DNA from: Candidatus Uhrbacteria bacterium
Lineage (GTDB): Bacteria > Patescibacteriota > Patescibacteriia > UBA9934
Length of the DNA stretch: 39,593 nucleotides
Direction: 5' to 3'
NCBI GenBank assembly: GCA_943359325.1
Contig: CALRHD010000007.1
Location: 1 to 39,593, forward strand
Positions 7,038 through 15,015 of this stretch are shown here, piece by piece (positions within the stretch are counted from its first letter, which is position 1; each line of letters starts with the position of its first letter). Position numbers and translations under genes: made by a program. The notes below the pieces were generated by a model, which made no database searches, was not told where the DNA came from, and saw nothing but the letters and a program-made list of their open reading frames with translations.

Positions 7038-9062
7038 ATGGCTATGCGAACTTTCCGCGCTCTGTCGACCCGTCGCAGCATTCTCCATGTTGCCCTTGTC
7101 GCCCTTTTGCTCTTCGTTACTGCACTCACTGCATTTCCCGCGCCGTGGAATACAGCCATGAGTGCAGTACACGATAAAATCGGTTTTAGCCTTCCGCAGG
7201 TTCCTGCGACACCATTCACGCTCGGTCTTGACGTGAAGGGCGGTGTTCACCTCGTGTACGAAGCAGACATGAAGGACATTGCGCCCGCAGAAAAAGTCAG
7301 CGCACTCGAAGGTGTTCGCGACGTTATTGAGCGACGCGCAAATTCACTCGGTGTTGCAGAGTCGCGTGTCGAAACAACCATCGATGGCGATCATTATCGC
7401 GTTATCGTCGAACTTCCCGGTATACAGGATGCATCGCAAGCAATGCAGCTTATTGGCGAAACGCCTGTGCTTGAATTTAAGACGCCGACCGCCGATGTTG
7501 CCATTGACCCTACACCAGAACAGCAAGCGCAAATCGATGACGCACAAAAAATAGAACGTGTTGCCGCGAAGGATATTCTTGTTCGTGCGCAAAATGGTGA
7601 GGACTTTACACAGCTCGCAAAAGATAATTCGATCGATGCGTCAACGAAAGATAATGGCGGCTCCCTCGGATTTTTGTCGGACAAGGATTCTGTCTACGCC
7701 GAGCTTATCAAAGGATTTACACGTCGCACAAAACCAGGTGTCGTTGGCGGCCTGTACGAAAGTGAGTCGACCATCCACATCATGAAACTTGGCGATACAA
7801 AAGAAGAGCGCGAGGTTGCCGCGTCGCATATTTTGGTGTGCTACGCAGGTGCAACAAGCTGCAGCGATACGCGTACAAAAGAAGAAGCACAAACGCTTAT
7901 CGTAACGGTGAAGTCCGAAGTCACCACACAAAACTTTGTAGAGAAAGCGGCGCAGTATTCCTCCGACCCTGGATCGAAAAATACTGGAGGCGACTTAGGA
8001 TTGGTTCGCAGGGGCATGATGGTGCAGGCGTTTGAGGATGCGCTCTTCGCTCTCAATGATGGCGTCATTTCGGATGTTGTCGAAACGGAATTTGGGTACC
8101 ACATTATTTATCGCAGCAGCTCAACCGTATTTCAAACGTACGAACTTTCACACATCGAAATGCCGTGGACAACCGCGTCAGACGTCGTGAATATCGACCC
8201 GTGGGAAAATACCGCGTTGTCAGGAAAGAATGTGCAGAATGCAAGCGTTGCCTTCGATCAGCGTACGAATGCGCCATACATCTCCTTGAACTTTAATAGT
8301 GAAGGCGCCGAACTTTTTGCCAAGCTTACCGCAGCAAATGTCGGGCAGGTTATTGGCATCTTTCTTGATGGTCAACCGATTACCACACCTGTTGTTCAGC
8401 AAGCAATTTACGGCGGTCAAGCACAAATCACAGGGAGCTTCAGTGTGCAAGAAGCAAAATTACTTGCACAACGATTGAACGCAGGAGCGCTGCCAGTCCC
8501 GATCTCACCCGTGAACCAGCAAACCATTGGTCCAACGCTTGGCGCAGCGTCACTCGCAGCAAGTATTAAGGCGGCACTTATCGGTTTTCTGCTCGTCGCA
8601 CTCTTTGTGACACTGTATTACCGTCTTCCAGGATTGATTGCCGTTATTGTCCTCGTTGTCTATGCGACGACAAACCTTGCGCTGTATAAAATGTTCGGTG
8701 TGACGATTACGTTGTCGGGTATTGCAGGTTTTGTGCTGTCGCTTGGCATTGCAGTTGACGCAAACGTGCTCATCTTTGAACGTCTTAAAGAAGAACTTCG
8801 TCTCGGTCGTGACGTGCAGAGTGCGATTGCTGAGGCGGTGAGCCGCGCGTGGCCATCCATTCGTGACGGCAACGCAACAACACTTATTGCAACGGCTGTT
8901 TTGTTCACGATGGGCACGAGCTTTATTAAGGGCTTTGCGTTGACGCTCACGATCGGTATCCTCGTTTCTATTTTCTGCGCACTCGTCATTACCCGTGCAT
9001 TGCTCCTTGTTGTGTCAAAAAATAAAAAACTTCGCAACCGCTGGTTTTACCTTGGACTATAG
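7038..9062 (+). CDS. secD: SecD translocase subunit with two inserted parvulin-like segments
   Basis: SecD acts with SecF after SecA to pull proteins out of the translocon using the ion gradient. The 674-aa product has a first membrane segment (about 14-34), the conserved LGLDVKGGVHLVYE motif (62-75), a split extracytoplasmic head, and a C-terminal five-helix RND-type membrane domain from about residue 510 (GIAGFVLSLGIAVDANVLIFER). Between about 176 and 360 there is material foreign to ordinary SecD. Residues 260-360 read as a full parvulin rotamase (ASHILV, a FVEKAAQYSSD helix, GGDLGLVRRGMMV, FGYHIIYR). Residues 176-253 look like a second, degenerate copy (GEDFTQLAKDNS, GGSLGFLSDKDS, IHIMKLGD). 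A second ATG at 7044 is possible. secF follows after eight bases. Confidence 0.93.
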   Translation: MAMRTFRALSTRRSILHVALVALLLFVTALTAFPAPWNTAMSAVHDKIGFSLPQVPATPFTLGLDVKGGVHLVYEADMKDIAPAEKVSALEGVRDVIERRANSLGVAESRVETTIDGDHYRVIVELPGIQDASQAMQLIGETPVLEFKTPTADVAIDPTPEQQAQIDDAQKIERVAAKDILVRAQNGEDFTQLAKDNSIDASTKDNGGSLGFLSDKDSVYAELIKGFTRRTKPGVVGGLYESESTIHIMKLGDTKEEREVAASHILVCYAGATSCSDTRTKEEAQTLIVTVKSEVTTQNFVEKAAQYSSDPGSKNTGGDLGLVRRGMMVQAFEDALFALNDGVISDVVETEFGYHIIYRSSSTVFQTYELSHIEMPWTTASDVVNIDPWENTALSGKNVQNASVAFDQRTNAPYISLNFNSEGAELFAKLTAANVGQVIGIFLDGQPITTPVVQQAIYGGQAQITGSFSVQEAKLLAQRLNAGALPVPISPVNQQTIGPTLGAASLAASIKAALIGFLLVALFVTLYYRLPGLIAVIVLVVYATTNLALYKMFGVTITLSGIAGFVLSLGIAVDANVLIFERLKEELRLGRDVQSAIAEAVSRAWPSIRDGNATTLIATAVLFTMGTSFIKGFALTLTIGILVSIFCALVITRALLLVVSKNKKLRNRWFYLGL

Positions 9063-9070
9063 ACTCTGCT

Positions 9071-9970
9071 ATGAAAAAACATATCAACATCATCCGTCAT
9101 TCACGATTGTGGCTCGCGATCTCGGGCGCACTCATTGTGACGTCGATTATTTGCACGGCGGTATTTGGCCTCAATTTCGGCATCGACTTTACCGGTGGCT
9201 CGCTTCTCACGCTCGATGTTCCTGAAATCGTCGGGCAAGATGCAATGCGCGACGCAGTCACTACGGCAGGATATTCGAGCAGTGTGCAGACAGCGACGGA
9301 TGGTTCGGTGCTTGTACGTATTGCGCCGATTACCGAGGTCGAGCATCAGGCACTCCTTGCATCGCTGAAGACAACTTTTGGTGACGTTACCGAATTGCGT
9401 TTTGACACCGTTGGTCCGTCGATCGGGAGCGAACTTAAAAAACAAGCAGGTATTGCGGTTGTTCTCGTTCTTGCGCTTATTGCCGTGTACATCGCATGGG
9501 CATTCCGTCGCGTTTCTCAGCCTGTTGCGTCGTGGAAATACGGGCTTATGACGCTGATCGCCGCGGCGCATGACATTATTATTCCTATTGGTGTATTTGC
9601 CGTGCTTGGAAAAATCTTCGGCTACCAAGCTGACACCGCATTTGTTGCTGCTGTTCTCACCATTCTCGGTTATTCGATTAATGACACCATCGTTGTCTTC
9701 GACCGAACACGTGAAAATCTGTATCGTCATCGTCACGACGACGGCTCGTTCGCTGATACGGTCAATTCAAGCATAATCGAAACCATCGCGCGTTCGCTCA
9801 ATACCACCTTGTGCGTTTTACTTCCCGTTCTCGCTATCGTAATCTTTGGCGGGGAATCTACGCGCTCGTTCGCTATCACTCTCATGGTCGGAATTCTTTC
9901 TGGTGCGTACTCATCGATTTTCGTCGCAAGCCCACTCCTTGTCATGAGTGAGAAATGGGGAAAGAAATAG
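9071..9970 (+). CDS. secF: SecF translocase subunit
   Basis: Partner of SecD in the membrane. The 299-aa product shows a first membrane segment (about 12-35), the FGIDFTGGS signature just after it, a short extracytoplasmic domain, and five C-terminal membrane helices including GYSINDTIVVFDRTREN, the SecF counterpart of the SecD transport motif. The length is normal. It starts eight bases after the secD stop and must be co-translated with it. It ends 21 bp before the next start, with that gene's promoter placed in the gap. Confidence 0.95.
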   Translation: MKKHINIIRHSRLWLAISGALIVTSIICTAVFGLNFGIDFTGGSLLTLDVPEIVGQDAMRDAVTTAGYSSSVQTATDGSVLVRIAPITEVEHQALLASLKTTFGDVTELRFDTVGPSIGSELKKQAGIAVVLVLALIAVYIAWAFRRVSQPVASWKYGLMTLIAAAHDIIIPIGVFAVLGKIFGYQADTAFVAAVLTILGYSINDTIVVFDRTRENLYRHRHDDGSFADTVNSSIIETIARSLNTTLCVLLPVLAIVIFGGESTRSFAITLMVGILSGAYSSIFVASPLLVMSEKWGKK

Positions 9971-9974
9971 AGTG

Positions 9975-9983
9975 TGATATACT
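9975..9983 (+). promoter_or_regulatory. Extended -10 promoter for the repeat coiled-coil gene
   Basis: TGA then TATACT (9978-9983). The -10 ends 8 nt before the ATG at 9992, so a leaderless transcript is predicted. No -35 resemblance is visible at the right distance. Confidence 0.5.
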
Positions 9984-9991
9984 GATATTGT

Positions 9992-10450
9992 ATGTCTGAA
10001 CATGAACCAACAATTGGGGATATTCTCGCGTTATTAACTGCCCTCGGGAGCAATGTTTCGAATATCAAGGCCGAGCTCGTAAATATTCAGACTGATCTTG
10101 TAAACATCAGGGTCGAAATGGCAACGAAGGCCGATCTTGTAAACATCAGGGTCGAAATGGCAACGAAGGCCGATCTTGTAAACATCAGGGTCGAAATGGC
10201 AACGAAGGCCGATCTTGTAAACATCAGGGCCGAAATGGCAACGCAATTTGAACTCAAGAATCTGTACGAGTTCATGCAAAGCAGCCTTTCTTCTAAAGAA
10301 GATCTTCACGAGCTGGAGTCACGGATTATGACGCACATCGATGGTTTGGTGCAGGACAACAGAAAACTTGATCAGGAACGACTCGCGATGCATAATCGAC
10401 AAAATCGTTTGGAAGATCGCGTTGAACGTCTCGAACTAAAAACAGCATAA
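9992..10450 (+). CDS. Coiled-coil protein with four 13-residue tandem repeats
   Basis: A 152-aa soluble protein. After a short N-terminal segment the unit ADLVNIRVEMATK is repeated four times (residues 34-85), encoded by nearly identical 39-bp units. The rest is charged and helical (DLHELESRIMTHIDGLV, NRLEDRVERLEL), so the whole chain is probably one long coiled coil. Such proteins resemble the DUF1640-type or apolipoprotein-like coiled coils, but no function follows from that. It has its own promoter and a terminator directly downstream, so it is a single-gene unit between secDF and the ATPase pair. Confidence 0.8.
   Translation: MSEHEPTIGDILALLTALGSNVSNIKAELVNIQTDLVNIRVEMATKADLVNIRVEMATKADLVNIRVEMATKADLVNIRAEMATQFELKNLYEFMQSSLSSKEDLHELESRIMTHIDGLVQDNRKLDQERLAMHNRQNRLEDRVERLELKTA
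10091..10246 (+). repeat. Four 39-bp tandem repeats inside a coding region
   Basis: Units at 10091-10129, 10130-10168, 10169-10207 and 10208-10246. The middle two are identical; the first differs only at its first codon and the last at a few bases. A partial degenerate unit precedes at 10070-10090. Because 39 is a multiple of three, copy-number change keeps the frame. Confidence 0.95.
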
Positions 10451-10455
10451 ACACT

Positions 10456-10490
10456 CGCCGCTGGCAATGACTGGCGGCGTTTGTTTTTTT
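10456..10490 (+). terminator. Intrinsic terminator after the coiled-coil gene
   Basis: CGCCGC (10456-10461) pairs with GCGGCG (10474-10479) around a 12-nt loop and is followed by an eleven-base run with ten T (10480-10490). Confidence 0.85.
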
Positions 10491-10506
10491 CATAGATTAC
10501 GAAATG

Positions 10507-10515
10507 TGCTATCAT
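10507..10515 (+). promoter_or_regulatory. Extended -10 promoter for the membrane protein/ATPase pair
   Basis: TGC then TATCAT (10510-10515), starting 17 bp after the terminator T-run. The -10 ends 10 nt before the ATG at 10526 and itself contains the alternative ATG at 10514, which supports the later start. Confidence 0.5.
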
Positions 10516-10525
10516 GGTAGCAACT

Positions 10526-12130
10526 ATGCTTGGCATTGTTTTTCACTTCCCGTCATTCATTACGACGTACCTTTCGTCGTATTCCGCGCCAGAGATTGCG
10601 TCGCACGCACTGTTGTTTCTTGGATGGATTCCTATTTTTGGTGTCATCATTTGGGGTGGTACGCAGGTGTGGATAGACTTCAAACAGGGGCAGTACTTTA
10701 ACCACATACATTGGATTCTTCTGAATATCAGCATTCCTGCAGGCGCGATTAACACGCCAAAAGGCATGGAGAACTTTTTTAATAACCTTGCGGGTTCGAA
10801 GTCAGCGATCACATGGAAAGAGTCGCACCTCGAAGGAAAATTTCAGGCATATTTTTCACTTGAAATTGTGGGAAGTAACGGCGGTGTTGAGTTTTATATT
10901 CGTTGCCCCGATAAATATAAGGATTTGGTCGAGCCAGCGCTCTATGCCCAATACCCCGAAGCACAGATCACCGAGGTACCCGACTACATCGACGCCATTC
11001 CGGACAAATATCCGAACGACACGCATAAGGTATTCGGTAGTGAAATGATCCTGCAAAAGCCGTCGCACTACCCGCTTCGGACATATCTTTCGTTTGAACA
11101 TCAGGGTGAAAAAGATTTTCGGTTTAAAGATCCGCTCCTCAACATCATAGAACTCATGGGTAAAATGGGAAAGGGTGAACATTTGTGGCTGCAGATTATT
11201 ATTATGCAGCCCGACGAACAGACATGGGCAAAAGAAGGTGAGAAGTACCTCAACAAAATCATGGGCAAGGAGGAGCCAAAACCAAAGCCGGGAATAATTG
11301 GTTCAGTGGCAAGTGCACTTGGGAGTCTTCCTGCCGAGGCATTGAAGCAGGCGACAGGAGTTGCAATCGGTGGTGCAGCAGAAGAGGGGCATAAGGAAGA
11401 CGACTTCCGCATGTTTAAGTTGACGCCAACGGAACGTGCGTTTGCCGACGCGATTGCGGAAAAAATTTCTAAAATTGGCTGGTATACAAAAATTCGCGTC
11501 ATGTATATTGGGCCGAAAGAACGCTATCGAAAGCCGCTCATGGCGTCGGCGATTAAAGGCATGTTCCACCCGTTTGCACACTTGAACATGAACAAGTTGG
11601 GGCTCCACAATCCTGCAACGCCGAAGGATGACTATTTCTGGATGGTGTGGCAAATGTATTACAAGATGACGCGACTTGTTGGGCGTTACAAACTTCGCGC
11701 ACTCGGTGCGGGTGCGCCGCCGTTTATTTTGAATGCGGAGGAGCTCGCGACCCTTTTTCACTTTCCTGCAAGCGACGCCCGTACGCCGATTCTTACAAAC
11801 ATTGGCGCACGTCGTGGCGAAGCACCGAACACTTTGCCGTTTGCAAGTGTGGGTTCGCCCGACTTGCCAGACTGGAAACAGTTACTTAAAGCGAAAGACG
11901 CCGGCCACGACGCGATCGCCGACGAATCTATGCTTGGTGTTCCTACGCCAACAATGGAAGTAAAAAGTCACGTGCAGACCCTACAATCTAAAACCTACAA
12001 CCTACCTACCTCAAAGAATGACTTCATGCCGCAGCCAGGCAGACCGGCACCATTGCCGCCAGGGCTTGATCTTTCTCTAGAACCGTTGACCGACACAAGT
12101 GACGCCCCACCAAATTTACCCGTGCTATGA
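10526..12130 (+). CDS. Membrane-anchored protein paired with a TraD-like ATPase (DUF8128-like)
   Basis: A 534-aa protein with an N-terminal membrane helix (LLFLGWIPIFGVIIWGGTQVWI, about 28-48 from this start), then a large soluble mixed alpha/beta domain containing a glycine/alanine-rich linker (GIIGSVASALGSLPAEAL) and a proline-rich low-complexity tail. I associate this architecture with the domain of unknown function that is found next to TraD-like ATPases in Parcubacteria; that is recollection, not a search. It overlaps the ATPase start by four bases (ATGA). It could be the membrane partner of that ATPase. The start is set by the -10 box, which would overlap the earlier ATG. The tail contains a CCTACAACC-type repeat (11979-12012). 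Confidence 0.7.
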   Translation: MLGIVFHFPSFITTYLSSYSAPEIASHALLFLGWIPIFGVIIWGGTQVWIDFKQGQYFNHIHWILLNISIPAGAINTPKGMENFFNNLAGSKSAITWKESHLEGKFQAYFSLEIVGSNGGVEFYIRCPDKYKDLVEPALYAQYPEAQITEVPDYIDAIPDKYPNDTHKVFGSEMILQKPSHYPLRTYLSFEHQGEKDFRFKDPLLNIIELMGKMGKGEHLWLQIIIMQPDEQTWAKEGEKYLNKIMGKEEPKPKPGIIGSVASALGSLPAEALKQATGVAIGGAAEEGHKEDDFRMFKLTPTERAFADAIAEKISKIGWYTKIRVMYIGPKERYRKPLMASAIKGMFHPFAHLNMNKLGLHNPATPKDDYFWMVWQMYYKMTRLVGRYKLRALGAGAPPFILNAEELATLFHFPASDARTPILTNIGARRGEAPNTLPFASVGSPDLPDWKQLLKAKDAGHDAIADESMLGVPTPTMEVKSHVQTLQSKTYNLPTSKNDFMPQPGRPAPLPPGLDLSLEPLTDTSDAPPNLPVL

Positions 12131-13986
12131 CCGACCGTTACCCCCACGATCACGAAAATGACGTCATCTATTTCGGGAAGACGAATTTCCGAAATGAGCT
12201 GCGCAAATTCGGCATCAAAACCGACGATCGTCGTCGGCACATGTATGTGATTGGGAAAACGGGCATGGGAAAAACGACGCTGCTCGAAAACATGATTCTC
12301 TCCGACATTTACGCGGGGCATGGCTGCTGCTACGTCGACCCGCACGGCGACACTGCGGAACGCCTGCTTGACTACATTCCGTCGTGGCGCATTGACGACG
12401 TTGTGTATTTCAATCCTGCAGACACGAACCACCCTATTGCATTTAACATTCTCGAAAAAACTGAAACGGCGGTGCTCGTCGATGATTACAACAGTAAAGT
12501 CATGAGTGCGCTCATGTCGATCTTTAAGAAGGTCTGGGAAAACGTGTGGAGTGCGCGCATGGAGTACATTTTACAGAACACGATTCTTGCGCTTCTCGAC
12601 ACTCCGGGAACAACGCTTCTCGGCGTGAATCGCATGTTGTCGGACAAAGACTATCGCACGTCTATTGTCCAGAATGTGCAAGACCCTATTGTGCAACAAT
12701 TTTGGTTGAAAGAATTTGCCGCGTACGACATGAAGTTTGCGAGCGAAGCCGTTGCGCCAATTCAAAACAAAATCGGTCAGTTGTTGACGTCAACGATTAT
12801 GCGCAATATCGTCGCGCAGGCAAAGTCGACGATCAACTTTCGCGAGATAATTGATAATCAGAAGATTCTTATCGTCAATTTGTCGAAAGGACTCGTTGGC
12901 GAAGATGTCATGCGTATTTTAGGCGGCATGTTGGTGACGAAAATTTACATGTCGGCCATGGAGCGTGTGAGCATCAAAAATGAAAACGACCGTCTCGATT
13001 TCTATTTGTACGTTGACGAGTTTCAAAACTTTGCCGTTGAATCGTTTGCAAGCATTTTGAGCGAAGCGCGTAAGTATCGCCTGAACCTCATTATCGCGCA
13101 TCAATACATTGCACAGCTCGATACGAAGGAATCGACCGCGGTGCGCGACGCCGTGTTCGGCAACATTGGGAGCATGGTGATGTTCCGCGTTGGTTCGCCA
13201 GACGCAGAGTTTCTCGAGAGCGAATTTATGCCACGGTTTTTGCCAGAAGATCTTATCAACCTTCCGAAGCATGGAATTTACTTGAAGCTCATGGTCGATG
13301 GCATTACGAGTCAGCCGTTTTCCGCGTTGACGTTGCCGCCAATTGCACAGGTAACGGGCAGTCGCGAAAGAGTTGTCGAGTTATCTCGTGAACGTCACGG
13401 TGGCAATCGTAAGGAAATTGAGGAACTTGTCATGGTGTGGAGCGGGTTTGACCCGAACGTAAACGTCGCCGACCAATTGAAGAAGGTGTCTGACCAAAAG
13501 AAAGAAGAAAAGAAGGCGCGATTTGGGCATGAATACGAATGCACGCGCTGCAAGAAAAAGTTTACGTTGCCTGTTGAGCTCGATAAATCGCGCCCGATTT
13601 ATTGTGAGGAGTGCCATCCGATTGTCATGGAAGAACGTAAGAGCGGGAAAAAGGCGGGAGACGCTCGCCGTCAAATGCCTGCAAAACCTGCAACAATGCC
13701 ACCGCCGAAAATTATGGATGGTGAGCTTGTGGTAAAACCTATTGGTACGCCAATGTCGATAGAGAATTTGCTACCAACAGTGGAGAAGAGTATTGCGCCA
13801 CTTGTATTCGATGTACCTGTGGGAAATTTTGTGCCGCCAGGTGCGATGATTAGTGCGCCGCAGAATGCATTTATTAAAAAAACTGAACCCGTCATACAAC
13901 AACCCGTACAAGGGTCGGGAGATGGTGCGCGGAAACGAAAGCGTCGACGTCGTGGAGGCGCAGCGGGGAGAGCAGTAGTGACATAA
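12127..13986 (+). CDS. TraD/VirD4-like P-loop ATPase with C-terminal zinc ribbon
   Basis: A 619-aa protein of the VirD4/TraD coupling-protein and HerA-like superfamily, which pump DNA or protein as hexameric rings. Walker A GKTGMGKTT (43-51), the CCYVDPHGD segment (67-74), Walker B FYLYVDEFQNF (292-302) and the following IIAHQYIAQL motif fit this class. There is no N-terminal membrane segment, so anchoring would come from the upstream partner gene that it overlaps. After the ATPase core come a four-cysteine ribbon (Cys472, 475, 493, 496), a proline-rich linker and a very basic end (ARKRKRRRRGG), which could bind nucleic acid. No relaxase, VirB4 or pilus-assembly conjugation genes are present here, so a role in conjugation is not supported by context. 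Confidence 0.8.
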   Translation: MTDRYPHDHENDVIYFGKTNFRNELRKFGIKTDDRRRHMYVIGKTGMGKTTLLENMILSDIYAGHGCCYVDPHGDTAERLLDYIPSWRIDDVVYFNPADTNHPIAFNILEKTETAVLVDDYNSKVMSALMSIFKKVWENVWSARMEYILQNTILALLDTPGTTLLGVNRMLSDKDYRTSIVQNVQDPIVQQFWLKEFAAYDMKFASEAVAPIQNKIGQLLTSTIMRNIVAQAKSTINFREIIDNQKILIVNLSKGLVGEDVMRILGGMLVTKIYMSAMERVSIKNENDRLDFYLYVDEFQNFAVESFASILSEARKYRLNLIIAHQYIAQLDTKESTAVRDAVFGNIGSMVMFRVGSPDAEFLESEFMPRFLPEDLINLPKHGIYLKLMVDGITSQPFSALTLPPIAQVTGSRERVVELSRERHGGNRKEIEELVMVWSGFDPNVNVADQLKKVSDQKKEEKKARFGHEYECTRCKKKFTLPVELDKSRPIYCEECHPIVMEERKSGKKAGDARRQMPAKPATMPPPKIMDGELVVKPIGTPMSIENLLPTVEKSIAPLVFDVPVGNFVPPGAMISAPQNAFIKKTEPVIQQPVQGSGDGARKRKRRRRGGAAGRAVVT

Positions 13987-14001
13987 TTATCCTCTCATTG
14001 A

Positions 14002-14132
14002 TTTCCCACACAGCACACTCCGCTCCTTGTGAGGCCCCGCAGCCGCAGTCCGTACGGCAAGGCCTCGGCTTACGCCGGCCACGGACTGACGGGCGGTGCT
14101 TCACTGCGTCGCAAAGTATGCTGTGTAGGAAA
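14002..14132. repeat. 131-bp imperfect inverted repeat (large hairpin)
   Basis: Three pairs of arms share one axis near 14067: 14002-14015 with 14119-14132 (13 of 14 match), 14029-14035 with 14098-14104 (6 of 7), and 14046-14053 with 14081-14088 (perfect 8 bp). The inside is GC-rich. There is no T-run on either side. The right arm ends 8 bases before the methyltransferase ATG and contains its only Shine-Dalgarno-like AGGA. Confidence 0.75.
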
Positions 14133-14140
14133 GCATCGTT

Positions 14141-15007
14141 ATGCCCTCACTTTTACAACGCGAACATGCAGAGTGGAATGACGTCGTGCTTTTGGATTCT
14201 GGAGACATGGAAAAGTGTGAACGCTACGGCGATGTCGTTATGGTGCGGCCGGAACCGCAAGCATTGTGGGCGAAAGTGTCACATGACGGTGACTGGAAAA
14301 AAGCATGGGCAACGTACACGAGAAGTGGTCGCGAGGGCGATTGGGATATTCTGCGACCGCTCCCTGCGTCATGGGTAGTGCGTTGGGAGGATTTGTCGTT
14401 TCGACTGCGTACAACGTCGTTTAAACATATAGGGCTATTCCCTGAGCAAGCGTCGAACTGGAAATATTTGCGCGGCATCGTTCAGCCATCACACCGCGTA
14501 CTGAATCTTTTTGGGTATACGGGCGGGGCGACGTTGGCAGCGGCGTCGGCGGGTGCAGCAGAAGTTGTTCATGTCGATGGAAGTAAGCCCGCGGTAACAT
14601 GGGCGAAGGAGAACATCGAACTATCGGGACTTGAAAAACGTACAGTGCGGTACATCACCGACGATGTCATGAAGTTCGTGCAACGTGAGGTTCGTCGCGG
14701 AAATGTCTACGACGTTATTGTCATGGATCCACCTGCATTCGGCCGTGGTCCCGACGGTGAGGTGTGGAAATTCGACGAGCACTTGCCCGCACTTCTTGCG
14801 CTTTGTAGTCAGATCGTCAACAAGGACAGCGGACATATTATTGTGAACGCGTATTCACTTGGCTATCCCGCACTCGCAATCGAAAATCTCATTCGCACAA
14901 ACGTTCTGTCTGCACAGAATTTTTGCGCCGTTGAATTGACCATGAAAGAGACGTCTCCTCGCGGCTTTGAACTTCCGACGGGTATTGTGATACGGTCGAG
15001 CTGGTAA
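14141..15007 (+). CDS. Class I SAM-dependent methyltransferase (RlmI/RlmK-like)
   Basis: A 288-aa methyltransferase. SAM-binding motif I reads VLNLFGYTGGATLAAASAGA and is followed by the acidic VDGSKPAVTWAKEN. The catalytic-side motif IV is VMDPPAFGRG. NLFxYTGG plus DPPxFGRG is the pattern of the RlmI/RlmK family of 23S rRNA cytosine or guanosine methyltransferases. The N-terminal ~80 residues are a small beta domain rather than a full PUA domain. A pseudouridine synthase gene follows nine bases downstream, so both probably modify rRNA or tRNA. The exact target base is not predictable. The start lies just after a large inverted repeat that may control it. Confidence 0.8.
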   Translation: MPSLLQREHAEWNDVVLLDSGDMEKCERYGDVVMVRPEPQALWAKVSHDGDWKKAWATYTRSGREGDWDILRPLPASWVVRWEDLSFRLRTTSFKHIGLFPEQASNWKYLRGIVQPSHRVLNLFGYTGGATLAAASAGAAEVVHVDGSKPAVTWAKENIELSGLEKRTVRYITDDVMKFVQREVRRGNVYDVIVMDPPAFGRGPDGEVWKFDEHLPALLALCSQIVNKDSGHIIVNAYSLGYPALAIENLIRTNVLSAQNFCAVELTMKETSPRGFELPTGIVIRSSW

Positions 15008-15015
15008 GCCCACCT

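Noticed and set aside
10091-10246. Possible CRISPR-like array
   Set aside because: The repeats are directly adjacent without spacers and encode an in-frame protein repeat.
9992-10450. Phage tail-fibre or tape-measure protein
   Set aside because: It is too short, has no other phage gene nearby, and is only a repeat coiled coil.
12127-13986. Part of an integrative conjugative element
   Set aside because: No relaxase, integrase, VirB4 or attachment repeat was seen, and the flanks are housekeeping genes.
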